DNA from: Blastococcus tunisiensis
GTDB lineage: Bacteria; Actinomycetota; Actinomycetes; Mycobacteriales; Geodermatophilaceae
Assembly: GCF_900112815.1 (NCBI RefSeq)
Contig: NZ_FOND01000008.1
Span: 62,001 to 126,000 of the forward strand
Direction: 5' to 3'
Length of the DNA stretch: 64,000 nt
The notes below the pieces were generated by a model, which saw nothing but the letters and a program-made list of their open reading frames with translations, had not been told where the DNA came from and searched no databases. How positions within the stretch are numbered: the first letter of the stretch is position 1; the number at the start of each line of letters is the position of its first letter. Below, one piece after another: positions 56,719-64,000 of this stretch. The position numbers and the translations under genes were made by a program.

Positions 56719-57747
56719 TTGCGCATCGGTGTCCTCACCGGCGGGGGAGACTGCCCCGGCCTCAACGCCGTCATCCGTTCCGTCGTCCGCACCGCATCCG
56801 CCCACTACGGCAGCGAGGTCCTCGGCTTCCGGGACGGGTGGCGCGGCCTGCTCGAGGACCGGACGACGCCGCTGGACGTCGCCGCCGTCGACGGCCTGCT
56901 CACCCGCGGCGGCACGACGCTCGGCTCGGCGCGGGTGGCCCCCGAGCGGCTGAACGCCGAGCTGCCGCAGATGAAGGACGTGCTCGCCACCCACGGCATC
57001 GACGTGCTCATCCCGATCGGCGGCGAGGGCACGCTCACCGCCGCCCACCTGCTGTCGGAGGCCGGCGTCCCCGTCGTCGGCATCCCGAAGACGATCGACA
57101 ACGACATCGACGAGACCGACCTGACCTTCGGTTTCGACACCGCCGTCAGCATCGCCACCGAGATGATCGACCGGCTGCACACGACCGCGGAATCCCACCA
57201 GCGCGTCCTCCTCGTCGAGGTCATGGGCCGGCACGCCGGCTGGATCGCACTGCACGCCGGGCTCGCCGCCGGCGCGCACCTCACCCTCGTGCCCGAGGAA
57301 CCCTTCGACGTCGAGGAGGTGTGCCGGCTGGTCACCGAGCGCTTCGACCGGGGCGACTCGCACGTCATCGGGGTCGTCGCCGAGGGGGCCCACCCGCTGC
57401 CGGGGACCATGGACCTGCGCGACGGGGGCCTCGACGAGTACGGCCACCGGCGCTTCACCGGCGTCGCCCAGCAGCTCGGCGAGGAGCTGGAGCAGCGCAC
57501 CGGGAAGGAGGTGCGCACCACGGTCCTGGGCCACGTCCAGCGCGGGGGCACGCCGACCTCCTTCGACCGGGTGCTGGCCACCCGCTTCGGGCTGCACGCG
57601 ACGATCGCCGCCCACGAGGGCCGGCACGGCCAGATGGTGGCGCTGCGCGGCACCGAGATCGATCTCGTCCCCCTCGAGAAGGCCGTGGCCCGGCTGAAGA
57701 CCGTGACCCCGTCGCGCCTGGCCGAGCGGGCCGCCTTCACCGGCTGA
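56719..57747 (+). CDS. pfkA: 6-phosphofructokinase (ATP-type by active-site Gly)
   Basis: A 342-residue actinomycete-type phosphofructokinase, which phosphorylates fructose 6-phosphate in glycolysis. MRIGVLTGGGDCPGLNAVIR opens it; PIGGEGTLTAAHLL has Gly at the position where PPi-dependent enzymes carry Asp, so ATP is the likely donor. PKTIDNDIDETD holds the catalytic TIDND, and MGRHAGWIALHAG and the HVQRGGTPTSFDRVLATRFG effector/substrate region follow. The start is TTG 56719 with GAGGGAGAGCTCG upstream, giving exactly the usual 342-residue length. It is divergent from the UTRA regulator. Confidence 0.95.
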   Translation: MRIGVLTGGGDCPGLNAVIRSVVRTASAHYGSEVLGFRDGWRGLLEDRTTPLDVAAVDGLLTRGGTTLGSARVAPERLNAELPQMKDVLATHGIDVLIPIGGEGTLTAAHLLSEAGVPVVGIPKTIDNDIDETDLTFGFDTAVSIATEMIDRLHTTAESHQRVLLVEVMGRHAGWIALHAGLAAGAHLTLVPEEPFDVEEVCRLVTERFDRGDSHVIGVVAEGAHPLPGTMDLRDGGLDEYGHRRFTGVAQQLGEELEQRTGKEVRTTVLGHVQRGGTPTSFDRVLATRFGLHATIAAHEGRHGQMVALRGTEIDLVPLEKAVARLKTVTPSRLAERAAFTG

Positions 57748-57899
57748 GCCGGGCCTGGGCGACATATGCCCAGGTGGCGGAGCCGATGTTGGCGCCCTGC
57801 GCCGCGCCGACGGGAGTCCGGGGGCGCACAATGGACTGTCGCCACCGCGCTGCAACCCTCGGCGCGGCGCCGGCACGACGGGGCAGCGGAGGACGAGAC

Positions 57900-58469
57900 G
57901 TGACAGAGACGCCGGACTGGCGTGCCCGGAGATGGGCGGCCACCCATCAGCGGATCTACGACGCCGCCATCGAGCTGTTCCTCGAGCACGGCGTCGAGGC
58001 GGTGAACGTGGGGCAGATCGCCCGCGGCGCCGACGTCTCGGTGCCGACGTTCTACGCGCACTACGCGTCCAAGGAACACGTCCTCATGCAGCTGCCGACC
58101 GCGGAGGAGATGCATGCCCTGGCCGCCGCGCTGCCGGCCGACCGGCCGGTACGGGAGCGGCTGCGGCACGCGGCGCCGCTGTGGTTCAGCACCTGGAGCG
58201 CGGAGTACCGCGACGAGCAGCTGGTCCGCTGGAAGATCATCGCCGGGGTGCCGGCGCTGCGGATGCGCGCCGCGGAGTTCGAGCGCGCCACCGCCGGGCT
58301 GCTCGGCGACGCGCTCGCCGCCCCCACCGGAGCGCCGCTCCCTGCCGCGGAGACCGTCGTCGTGAACGCCTACCTGGCCGCCTTCACCGCCGGCCTGCTC
58401 GCGTGGGCCGACTGCGACGGCCGGCGGAAGCTGGAGGAACTGGTCGACGAGGCGTTCGACGCCCTGTAG
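57900..58469 (+). CDS. TetR-family transcriptional regulator
   Basis: A 189-residue regulator. The N-terminal TetR helix-turn-helix is clear (THQRIYDAAIELFLEHGVEA, VGQIARGADVSVPTFYAHYA, SKEHVLMQL). The ligand-binding half is helical (VRERLRHAAPLWFSTWSAEY, VVNAYLAAFTAGLLAWAD). GTG 57900 is set by GGAGGACGAGAC. Its target is unknown; the nearest downstream gene is convergent, so autoregulation or a distant target is likely. Confidence 0.9.
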   Translation: MTETPDWRARRWAATHQRIYDAAIELFLEHGVEAVNVGQIARGADVSVPTFYAHYASKEHVLMQLPTAEEMHALAAALPADRPVRERLRHAAPLWFSTWSAEYRDEQLVRWKIIAGVPALRMRAAEFERATAGLLGDALAAPTGAPLPAAETVVVNAYLAAFTAGLLAWADCDGRRKLEELVDEAFDAL

Positions 58470-58528
58470 GAGCTCACGGTCGCGGAGCTCACGGCCCAGG
58501 AGCTCACCGCCCAGGAGCTCACCGCCCC
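58469..58528. repeat. Four tandem 15-bp repeats between convergent genes
   Basis: Four units of GGAGCTCAC(G/C)GnCnn follow directly from the TetR stop (58469, 58484, 58499, 58514). Each contains a GAGCTC palindrome. They fill most of the 68-bp gap to the metallophosphoesterase stop and could act as a bidirectional transcription barrier. Confidence 0.85.
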
Positions 58529-58537
58529 GGCGCCGGC

Positions 58538-59845
58538 TCAGGCGCGCGGCGACCGCAGCTCGACCACCGTCACCTCGGGCCGGGCGCCCACCCGCATCGG
58601 CGGGCCCCAGTAGCCCGCGCCCGACGTGACGTACAGCTGGGTGTCGCCGTGCCGGGAGAGCCCCTCGACGGCGGGCTGGTCGAGCCGGATCGCGTAGTCG
58701 AACGGCCACAGCTGGCCCCCGTGGGTGTGGCCGGAGAGCTGGAGGTCCACCCCGGCGGCGCGGGCCTGCTCCACCTGCACCGGCTGGTGGGCCATCAGCA
58801 CCACCGGCACGCTGTCGTCGCGGCCGTCGAGGGCGGCGTCGAGGTCCGCGGCGTGGCCGGGCACGCCGGAGGACGCCGCCGTCCGGTCGTCGATCCCGGC
58901 CAGGTCGACCGACGCCGCACCCCGCCGGATGGCCACCCGCTCGTTGCGCAGCACGTCCACGCCGAGGGTGTCCAGGTGCCGCAACCAGGCGGCGGTGTCG
59001 ACGAAGTACTCGTGGTTCCCGGTCACGAAGTAGACGCCCTGGGCGCTCACCAGGTCCGCCAGCGGGGCCGCCTCCGCACCGAGCTCCGCGACGTCGCCGT
59101 CCACCAGGTCCCCGACGATCGCCACGACGTCCGGGCGCTGCTCGTTCACCAGCTCGACCAGCCGCTCGAACCGGCGGCCGCGGTAGGTGGACGACAGGTG
59201 CGCGTCCGAGAACGTGACGATGCGCAGCCCGTCCAGCCCGGGGTCGAGGTTCGCCAGCGTGACCGGGACCCGCCGGACGACGGGCGGCGAGTGGGCGAGG
59301 AAGGCGCCCGTGCCGGCGGTCCCCAGCGCGACCGCGCCGGCGGTGACGGCCAGGCCGCGGGCGAGGAACAGCCGCCGCGGCAGGGGATCGGGGGCCGGGG
59401 CGGCCGGGTCTGGGGCGGCCGGGTCGCTGACGGCGGGGCCTGGGGCGGCCGGGTCACCGGCCGGGACGGCGCGATCGGCGGCACCTGCGGGCACGAGTGC
59501 TGCCCCGACCGGCTCGGGAGCGCGGACCCGCCGCCGGAGGGCCAGGTTCCCGGCCCACCGCACCGGCTCGAGCACGAGAAGGGCGAGGAAGGCGTAGAAC
59601 GCGACGCCCAGCCAGCTGTACGCCACCCAGTCCAGCGGCGCGGCCGCCTCCAGGGGGAGCGTGCGGCGCAGACCGATCGCCAGCGCCGGGAGCAGCGCGA
59701 GAGCCACGGTCAGCTGCGTCAGCCGCCGCCTCGTCCGCCCCGGGCGGGTGGTGCTGCGGACCAGCCGGAACCACAGCCAGCCGTGCAGCAGCAGCATGGC
59801 CGTGAGCACCACGGTGGTGAAGCCCAGCAGGGCGATCACCGACAC
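58538..59845 (-). CDS. Membrane-anchored metallophosphoesterase (YkuE-like)
   Basis: A 435-residue protein. Three or four N-terminal helices (VIALLGFTTVVLTAMLLLHG, LTVALALLPALAIGL, WLGVAFYAFLALLVLEPV) are followed by a Pro/Ala/Asp linker, another hydrophobic Tat-like RRLFLARGLAVTAGAVALGT segment, and a calcineurin-like phosphoesterase domain. The metal motifs are all present: FSDAHL, VGDLVDGD, TGNHEYF, LMAHQP and SGHTHGGQ. YkuE-type enzymes act outside the membrane on phosphoesters. Start GTG 59845. The linker carries repeated AAPDPAAPAPD residues. Confidence 0.9.
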   Translation of the reverse strand: MSVIALLGFTTVVLTAMLLLHGWLWFRLVRSTTRPGRTRRRLTQLTVALALLPALAIGLRRTLPLEAAAPLDWVAYSWLGVAFYAFLALLVLEPVRWAGNLALRRRVRAPEPVGAALVPAGAADRAVPAGDPAAPGPAVSDPAAPDPAAPAPDPLPRRLFLARGLAVTAGAVALGTAGTGAFLAHSPPVVRRVPVTLANLDPGLDGLRIVTFSDAHLSSTYRGRRFERLVELVNEQRPDVVAIVGDLVDGDVAELGAEAAPLADLVSAQGVYFVTGNHEYFVDTAAWLRHLDTLGVDVLRNERVAIRRGAASVDLAGIDDRTAASSGVPGHAADLDAALDGRDDSVPVVLMAHQPVQVEQARAAGVDLQLSGHTHGGQLWPFDYAIRLDQPAVEGLSRHGDTQLYVTSGAGYWGPPMRVGARPEVTVVELRSPRA

Positions 59846-59917
59846 CTGCCCACCCGTCGTCCGGCGCCCGTCACGGCGCCACTCTCCCAGGGAGGGGCGC
59901 GGAACCGCGCAGGCCCG

Positions 59918-61438
59918 CTACCGCGCGGCGCGCTTCAGCGCCCGGCGGAGCCCGGGCTCCCCGGACCAGAACTCCTGCCGCGCCCGATCGGCCCGGGCCT
60001 GCTCGAGGGCGTGCAGCAGCCCGTAGGTGAACGCGTTCTCGCCGTCCTCGACCGCGGCCGCGCCCGCCCGCAGGCAGAGTTCCCGGGTGACGACGGTGTC
60101 CTGCAGGACCCCGAGCACCTTCTGGATCCGCTTCGCCACCCGCACGATGTCCTTCGCGCCGCCGAGCTCCGGGCGGGCGATCTCGGTGACGTAGCGGACC
60201 CCCTTGGCCGCCTTCCGCACCCGGTGCAACGGCTCGTCGTCCTCCGGCGCGCGCTCGGCCTCCTTCAGCCGACGGCGCAGCCGGCGCACCGAGCGGCCGA
60301 CGGCGTCGCGGAGCACCGGCTCGACCCGCTCGTCGGCCCGCTCGGTGAGCGGAGGGTCGGCGACCAGGCCGTGCAGGGCGTCGAGCAGCCGCAGGTACCG
60401 CCGGTCGGAGAGCGTGGCCCGGGCGCGGTCGAGGCCGGCCTGCTCGCCCGCCGCCTGCATCTCCCTCAGCCGCGCCTCGACCGGCCCGAGGACCAGCTCG
60501 ACGGGCTGCTGGGAGACCAGCTCCCGCAGGTGCGCCAGGGCCACCTCGTCGTCCCGTGCCCGGGACAGCTCGCCACCCAGCCAGGAGAGCTCCGCGCGGA
60601 GCGGGTCGGTCGCCTGCCGGTCGAGGACGGTGCGGAGGGCGGCCATCGTGCTCCGCAGCCGGCGGGCGGCGACCCGCAGCTGGTGGACGGCGTCCGGCTG
60701 GTCGGTGCGCAGCGCGACGTCCGCGGCCTGCAGCAGGCCCACCTGGTCCGCGAGGGCCGCGGTCACCAGCTCCCCCGCCCGCGGTCCCTTCTTCCGCCGC
60801 TCCGGCTGCGGTCGGCCGGTGGTCGCGAGCCGGCCGGCCAGCACCCGGCCGACCTTGGACGCCGACGACGCCGGCCGGGCGCCGGCCGCGAGCAGCCGCT
60901 CGGCCACCGCCGCCATCAGCTCCTCGTCCCCCGTCCCGAGCTCGACCTCGATCTCCCGCCAGGTGTGCACCTCGATCGGCTCCCCGGGCACGACGGCCGG
61001 CACGGTCGCCGTCACGTGGTCGTCGGCCACCTCGGCCAGCACCTGCCCGTCCCCGTCCCTGAGCCGGCTGACCACCCGGCGGGTGCGCAGCGTGGCCACC
61101 GGGGACGTCGGGGCGCCGCGCAGGATGCCGGTGACCGGGGCGGCCAGCGCCCGCGGCGGCTTCTTCACCGCCCGGCCGAGCGGTGCGTGCAGCTCCCTGC
61201 GGGCCGCGCCGGCAGGCAGCTTGAGGTGCCAGCCGGCATCGGGACCGCCCGTCCGCCGTCGCAGCGTCACCCGCGCGCGCAGCAGCCGCAGGTCCGACGT
61301 GTCGTGGTAGACGGCCTCCAGGTCGTGCTGCACCGGCTCGCCGACCTCCGGGACACCGGCCAGCCCGTCGAGGGCGGGGAGCTCGAAACCCTCCGGGACG
61401 TCGTACTTCGCCTCGATCTCGAGGTGCCCGCTGGTCAC
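59918..61438 (-). CDS. CYTH-CHAD domain protein
   Basis: A 506-residue two-domain protein. The N-terminal CYTH domain (1-200) has the ExExK-type motif LEIEAKYDVP and alternating charged strands (RARVTLRRRTGGPDAGWHLK, WREIEVELGTGDEEL), as in inorganic triphosphatases. The C-terminal CHAD domain (220-506) has conserved His/Arg helices (AVHQLRVAARRLRSTMAALR, LHRVRKAAKGVRYVTEIAR). CHAD domains bind polyphosphate and target proteins to polyP granules, so it probably hydrolyses triphosphate or polyP-linked substrates. Start GTG 61438 (VTSGHLEIEAKY). Confidence 0.93.
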   Translation of the reverse strand: MTSGHLEIEAKYDVPEGFELPALDGLAGVPEVGEPVQHDLEAVYHDTSDLRLLRARVTLRRRTGGPDAGWHLKLPAGAARRELHAPLGRAVKKPPRALAAPVTGILRGAPTSPVATLRTRRVVSRLRDGDGQVLAEVADDHVTATVPAVVPGEPIEVHTWREIEVELGTGDEELMAAVAERLLAAGARPASSASKVGRVLAGRLATTGRPQPERRKKGPRAGELVTAALADQVGLLQAADVALRTDQPDAVHQLRVAARRLRSTMAALRTVLDRQATDPLRAELSWLGGELSRARDDEVALAHLRELVSQQPVELVLGPVEARLREMQAAGEQAGLDRARATLSDRRYLRLLDALHGLVADPPLTERADERVEPVLRDAVGRSVRRLRRRLKEAERAPEDDEPLHRVRKAAKGVRYVTEIARPELGGAKDIVRVAKRIQKVLGVLQDTVVTRELCLRAGAAAVEDGENAFTYGLLHALEQARADRARQEFWSGEPGLRRALKRAAR

Positions 61439-61579
61439 GCCGTCCTCCCGCCTGGCGTCCGCCGGCGCGGACGCACCCCGACGAACCTAGGTGCCGCGCA
61501 TGTTCGGCGGCGACCCCGGCTGGGCACCGCACCTCCCGACGGCCGGTCGACGGCAGGCCCCTGGGGAAGGAACGTGCCC

Positions 61580-62362
61580 ATGCTGGACGAGCGGGCGGTG
61601 ACCGCCGCCATCGGCAGCACCGCGTACGACGCGAACGGCCAGGAGATCGGCACCGTCGAGCACTTCTACGTCGACGACCGCACCGGCGAGCCGTCCTGGG
61701 TGGCCGTCACCACGGGGCTCTTCGGCACCCGGCAGTCCGTGGTCCCCGCGCTGGACGCCACCTTCACCGAGGGCGCGCTGCGCCTCCCGGTCGCCGCGGA
61801 CGCGGTCCGGAACTCCCCGCCCCTGGGCGGTGCGCACCTCACGCCGGACGACGAGGCGCAGCTGCGCCGGCACTACGCCGGCGGGGCCGCCACCCCGGGC
61901 GAGCCCTCCGCGGCAGGGCGCCACGCGGCAGGTCCGGACGACGGTGCGATGACCCACGACGGTGCGATGACCCGCAGCGAGGAGCGGCTGGTCGTGGGCA
62001 CCGAGCGCATCCCGACCACCCGGGCGCGGCTGGTGAAGTACGTGGTCACCGAGGAGGTCCAGATCACCGTCCCGGTCCGCCGGGAGGAGGTCCGGCTCGA
62101 GCAGGTGCCGATCGACGCCCCGGCCGACCCGGGCCGCGGCGAGTCCCTGGTGGCCGAGGGTCCGTCCGCGCCGGGGACGCCGGCCGGCCTGCCGGAGGAG
62201 GTCGTGCTGCACGCCGAGCGCCCGGTGGTCACCGTCGAGGTCGAGGCGATCGAGCGGGTGCGCATCCGCACCGAGGTCGTGCCGGGGCAGGAGACGGTGA
62301 CCGGGCAGGTGCAGCGCGAGCGGATCACCGTCGACGAGGATCCCGGTCCGCGCCGGACCTGA
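61580..62362 (+). CDS. PRC-barrel and DUF2382 domain protein
   Basis: A 260-residue protein. The N-terminal PRC-barrel spans about 5-80 (IGSTAYDANGQEIGTVEHFY, DDRTGEPSWVAVTTGLFGTR). A disordered linker follows, with a duplicated GAMTHDGAMT. The C-terminal DUF2382 spans about 130-255 (RSEERLVVGTERIPTTRARL, VRREEVRLEQVPID, EEVVLHAERPVVTVEVEAIE). Such proteins are common stress-associated proteins in radiation- and desiccation-tolerant actinobacteria; their biochemical role is unknown. ATG 61580 follows GGGAAGGAACG. It is divergent from the CYTH-CHAD gene. Confidence 0.92.
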   Translation: MLDERAVTAAIGSTAYDANGQEIGTVEHFYVDDRTGEPSWVAVTTGLFGTRQSVVPALDATFTEGALRLPVAADAVRNSPPLGGAHLTPDDEAQLRRHYAGGAATPGEPSAAGRHAAGPDDGAMTHDGAMTRSEERLVVGTERIPTTRARLVKYVVTEEVQITVPVRREEVRLEQVPIDAPADPGRGESLVAEGPSAPGTPAGLPEEVVLHAERPVVTVEVEAIERVRIRTEVVPGQETVTGQVQRERITVDEDPGPRRT

Positions 62363-62368
62363 GGCGCC

Positions 62369-64000
62369 TCAGCCGGGCGCCCGGGCGCCCCCGAGCAGCT
62401 CGTCGGGCCCGGGGTCGACCAGGACGCGCCCGTCGGCGGCCACGACGACCGGCCGTTCCTGGTCGAGGGCGTCGAGGTCGGCGAGCATGGACCGTGCGGC
62501 CTCGTCCTCCGCCGGATCCAGCCACTGGTGGACGATCCCGTGCTCGTCCAGCACGGCCTGCAGCGCGACGCTGGCCGGCCACGCCCGGTCCCCCACCACG
62601 CGCAGCCCGGACGCCTTCTCGATCAGCATGGCCCGCCGCAGCAGGAACGCCCGCACGATCACGTCGGCCAGCTCCCCGTCGGCCGCCATGACCTCCCGCA
62701 GCCGTCGGACGCCCATCGTGACCACCTCGCCGGGCTCCTCCACGACCACCGACCGGACGGCGCGCTGACCGGCCAGCATGTTCAGCCCGCCGAGGAACCG
62801 GCCCGGTCCCACCCGTGAGATCACCCGCTGCGGGGCGCCGTCCGGGGCACTGTCCGGGGCACTGTCCCGGGCGCCGCTCTCGACGACGGCCACCGTCCCG
62901 GCCAGCACGACGACGAAGTCCCACTCGGCGGCGCCGCCCCGGACCAGGACCTCGCCCGCCCGCGTCCGTCGACGGCGGCCGGCCCGCCGCAGGACCGCGA
63001 GCTGGCGCGCGTCGAGCAGCGGCGTGACCCCGGCCGGATCGGCGGGCCCGTCCGGCCCCTCGACGGCGGGCAGCCGGACCGGGGGCGACTGGGGCGCCGG
63101 GGGACGGCGGGGCGCCCGGCCGTCGGGAACCCCGGCGGCGCGCGCGGCCGGCGTCCCCCGCGGGTCCGACCGGAGCAATGCCGCCGCCAGCTCGTCGGTG
63201 CCGGCGCGCCCCTGGTGCCGGACGCCGTTGACGAAGAACGTCGGCGTCCCCTCCACCCCGCCGGCCTCCGCCCCGGCCACGTCGTCGCGCACCCGCTGGG
63301 CGTAGGTGCCGTCGCCCAGCTCGCGGGCGAACCGCTCCAGGTCGAGCCCGAGGGCCGCGGCGTGGTCGAGCAGGTCGGGTGCCTCCAGCGCGTCCTGGTG
63401 CGCGAACAGCCGGTCGTGCATCTCCCAGAACCGGCCCTGCGCACCCGCCGCCTCGACGGCCTCCGCCGCCAGCTGGGCGTGCGGGTGCACCTCCACCAGC
63501 GGCAGGTGCCGGAACACGTAGCGCAGGTCGTCGCCGAACCGGTCGCGCAGCTCGGCGACCACTCCGGTGGCCCGGCCGCAGAACGGGCACTCCATGTCCC
63601 CGTACTCCACGACCGTCAGCGGGGCGTCGACCGGACCGCGGACGTGGTCGACGCCCGGGTCGACCGGCGGGTCGAGCAGGGACGGCCGAACCGGTGCTGC
63701 CCCGCCCCGGCCGAGCAGCCGGAAGAAGAGCGCGCCGAGCGCCGTGGAGACGACGGCCGCGGCCAGGATCCCGACGGTTGCCTCCTCCCTCAGCAGCTCG
63801 TCGTCGAACGCGAGGTCGGTGACGAACAGCGAGACGGTGAAGCCGAGCCCGGTGAGCGCGGCGCCGCTCCACACGGCGCCGAGGCTGATGCCGGGCGGCA
63901 GCGCACCCAGGCGGGCACGGACGGCGAGGGTGGCGGCCAGCCCGACGCCGACGAGCTTGCCGACCGCCAGGCCGACGAAGACGCCGATGGTGACGGGGGA
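62369..64000 (-). CDS. NhaA-DsbA-cNMP-redoxin fusion protein (5' part beyond window)
   Basis: 543 residues are visible, ending at the stop at 62369; the N-terminus lies outside. The first 85 are the last helices of an NhaA-type Na+/H+ antiporter ([40 protein letters not shown]). A DsbA-like thioredoxin domain follows with active site CPFC ([19 protein letters not shown]) and cis-Pro loop [10 protein letters not shown]. Next is a cyclic-nucleotide-binding domain ([40 protein letters not shown]), then a redoxin-like tail ([40 protein letters not shown]) lacking cysteines. NhaA-DsbA fusions are known; the added cNMP and redoxin-like modules are unusual. Confidence 0.88.
   Translation of the reverse strand, partial: SPVTIGVFVGLAVGKLVGVGLAATLAVRARLGALPPGISLGAVWSGAALTGLGFTVSLFVTDLAFDDELLREEATVGILAAAVVSTALGALFFRLLGRGGAAPVRPSLLDPPVDPGVDHVRGPVDAPLTVVEYGDMECPFCGRATGVVAELRDRFGDDLRYVFRHLPLVEVHPHAQLAAEAVEAAGAQGRFWEMHDRLFAHQDALEAPDLLDHAAALGLDLERFARELGDGTYAQRVRDDVAGAEAGGVEGTPTFFVNGVRHQGRAGTDELAAALLRSDPRGTPAARAAGVPDGRAPRRPPAPQSPPVRLPAVEGPDGPADPAGVTPLLDARQLAVLRRAGRRRRTRAGEVLVRGGAAEWDFVVVLAGTVAVVESGARDSAPDSAPDGAPQRVISRVGPGRFLGGLNMLAGQRAVRSVVVEEPGEVVTMGVRRLREVMAADGELADVIVRAFLLRRAMLIEKASGLRVVGDRAWPASVALQAVLDEHGIVHQWLDPAEDEAARSMLADLDALDQERPVVVAADGRVLVDPGPDELLGGARAPG

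Noticed and set aside
58469-58528. Possible CRISPR remnant
   Set aside because: The repeats are directly tandem with no spacers and no cas genes are present.
57932-62362. A 1476-codon plus-strand open frame
   Set aside because: Only its last 260 residues (PRC-barrel/DUF2382, from ATG 61580) make sense; the rest is antisense to the metallophosphoesterase and CYTH-CHAD genes.

Overview
The window is about 74% G+C by eye, has tightly packed genes with GTG/TTG starts and GTGA/ATGA overlaps, and reads as chromosomal DNA of an actinomycete. The class E sortase with an LAXTG substrate, PASTA kinases, ANTAR and SpoIIE/HATPase signalling proteins, an IniB/IniA/IniC set and a TPP-riboswitch ykoEDC operon together suggest Geodermatophilales or a close relative. 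The lineage is inference. No tRNA, rRNA, CRISPR array, insertion sequence or phage gene was found. About 54 protein genes are supported; the first and last run off the window edges.

Layout. 1-15,100 is mostly metabolism: methyltransferases, a haloalkane dehalogenase, a CurA-type reductase, ACC deaminase with a GntR regulator, a short-chain dehydrogenase, a three-gene operon around a molybdopterin oxidoreductase that lacks its N-terminal iron-sulfur cysteines, and the thiamine-precursor ECF transporter ykoEDC behind a TPP riboswitch. 15,200-22,500 is signalling: two paralogous serine-kinase-type ATPases, a GAF/PAS/SpoIIE phosphatase, a GAF-ANTAR protein, and a gene-poor stretch carrying an 85-bp perfect direct repeat. 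22,500-25,800 holds a coupled pair of dynamin-like GTPases. 25,900-29,900 has a PilZ protein, an NYN protein and a PAS-GGDEF-EAL protein with a degenerate GGDEF motif. 30,000-32,400 carries aidB-like and a ribbon-helix-helix/Doc pair whose Doc motif looks dead.

32,500-36,500 is a surface cassette: a Thr-rich secreted protein, a three-repeat LAYTG-anchored protein, its class E sortase and a 52-residue membrane protein. 36,500-43,900 has cinA, twin PASTA kinases, an enoyl-CoA hydratase and Pro-rich membrane proteins. 43,700-53,750 is the most striking region. An iniB-iniA-iniC-like operon (a repetitive acidic IniB and two dynamin-like GTPases) diverges from a translationally coupled pair of an Hsp70-like ATPase with a membrane anchor and Pro-rich tail and a large ATPase-LuxR regulator. 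The shared promoter region has a duplicated TTAGGGG motif, and paired hairpins lie between iniB and iniA. I read this as an envelope-stress/membrane-remodelling system with its own sensor-regulator.

54,000-64,000 contains a metallo-beta-lactamase-fold hydrolase, a GlsB/YeaQ protein, an SRPBCC-GntR pair diverging from a TTG-started pfkA across duplicated operator-like motifs, a TetR regulator, a membrane metallophosphoesterase, a CYTH-CHAD protein, a PRC-barrel/DUF2382 protein, and a multidomain NhaA-DsbA-cNMP-redoxin fusion cut by the right edge.
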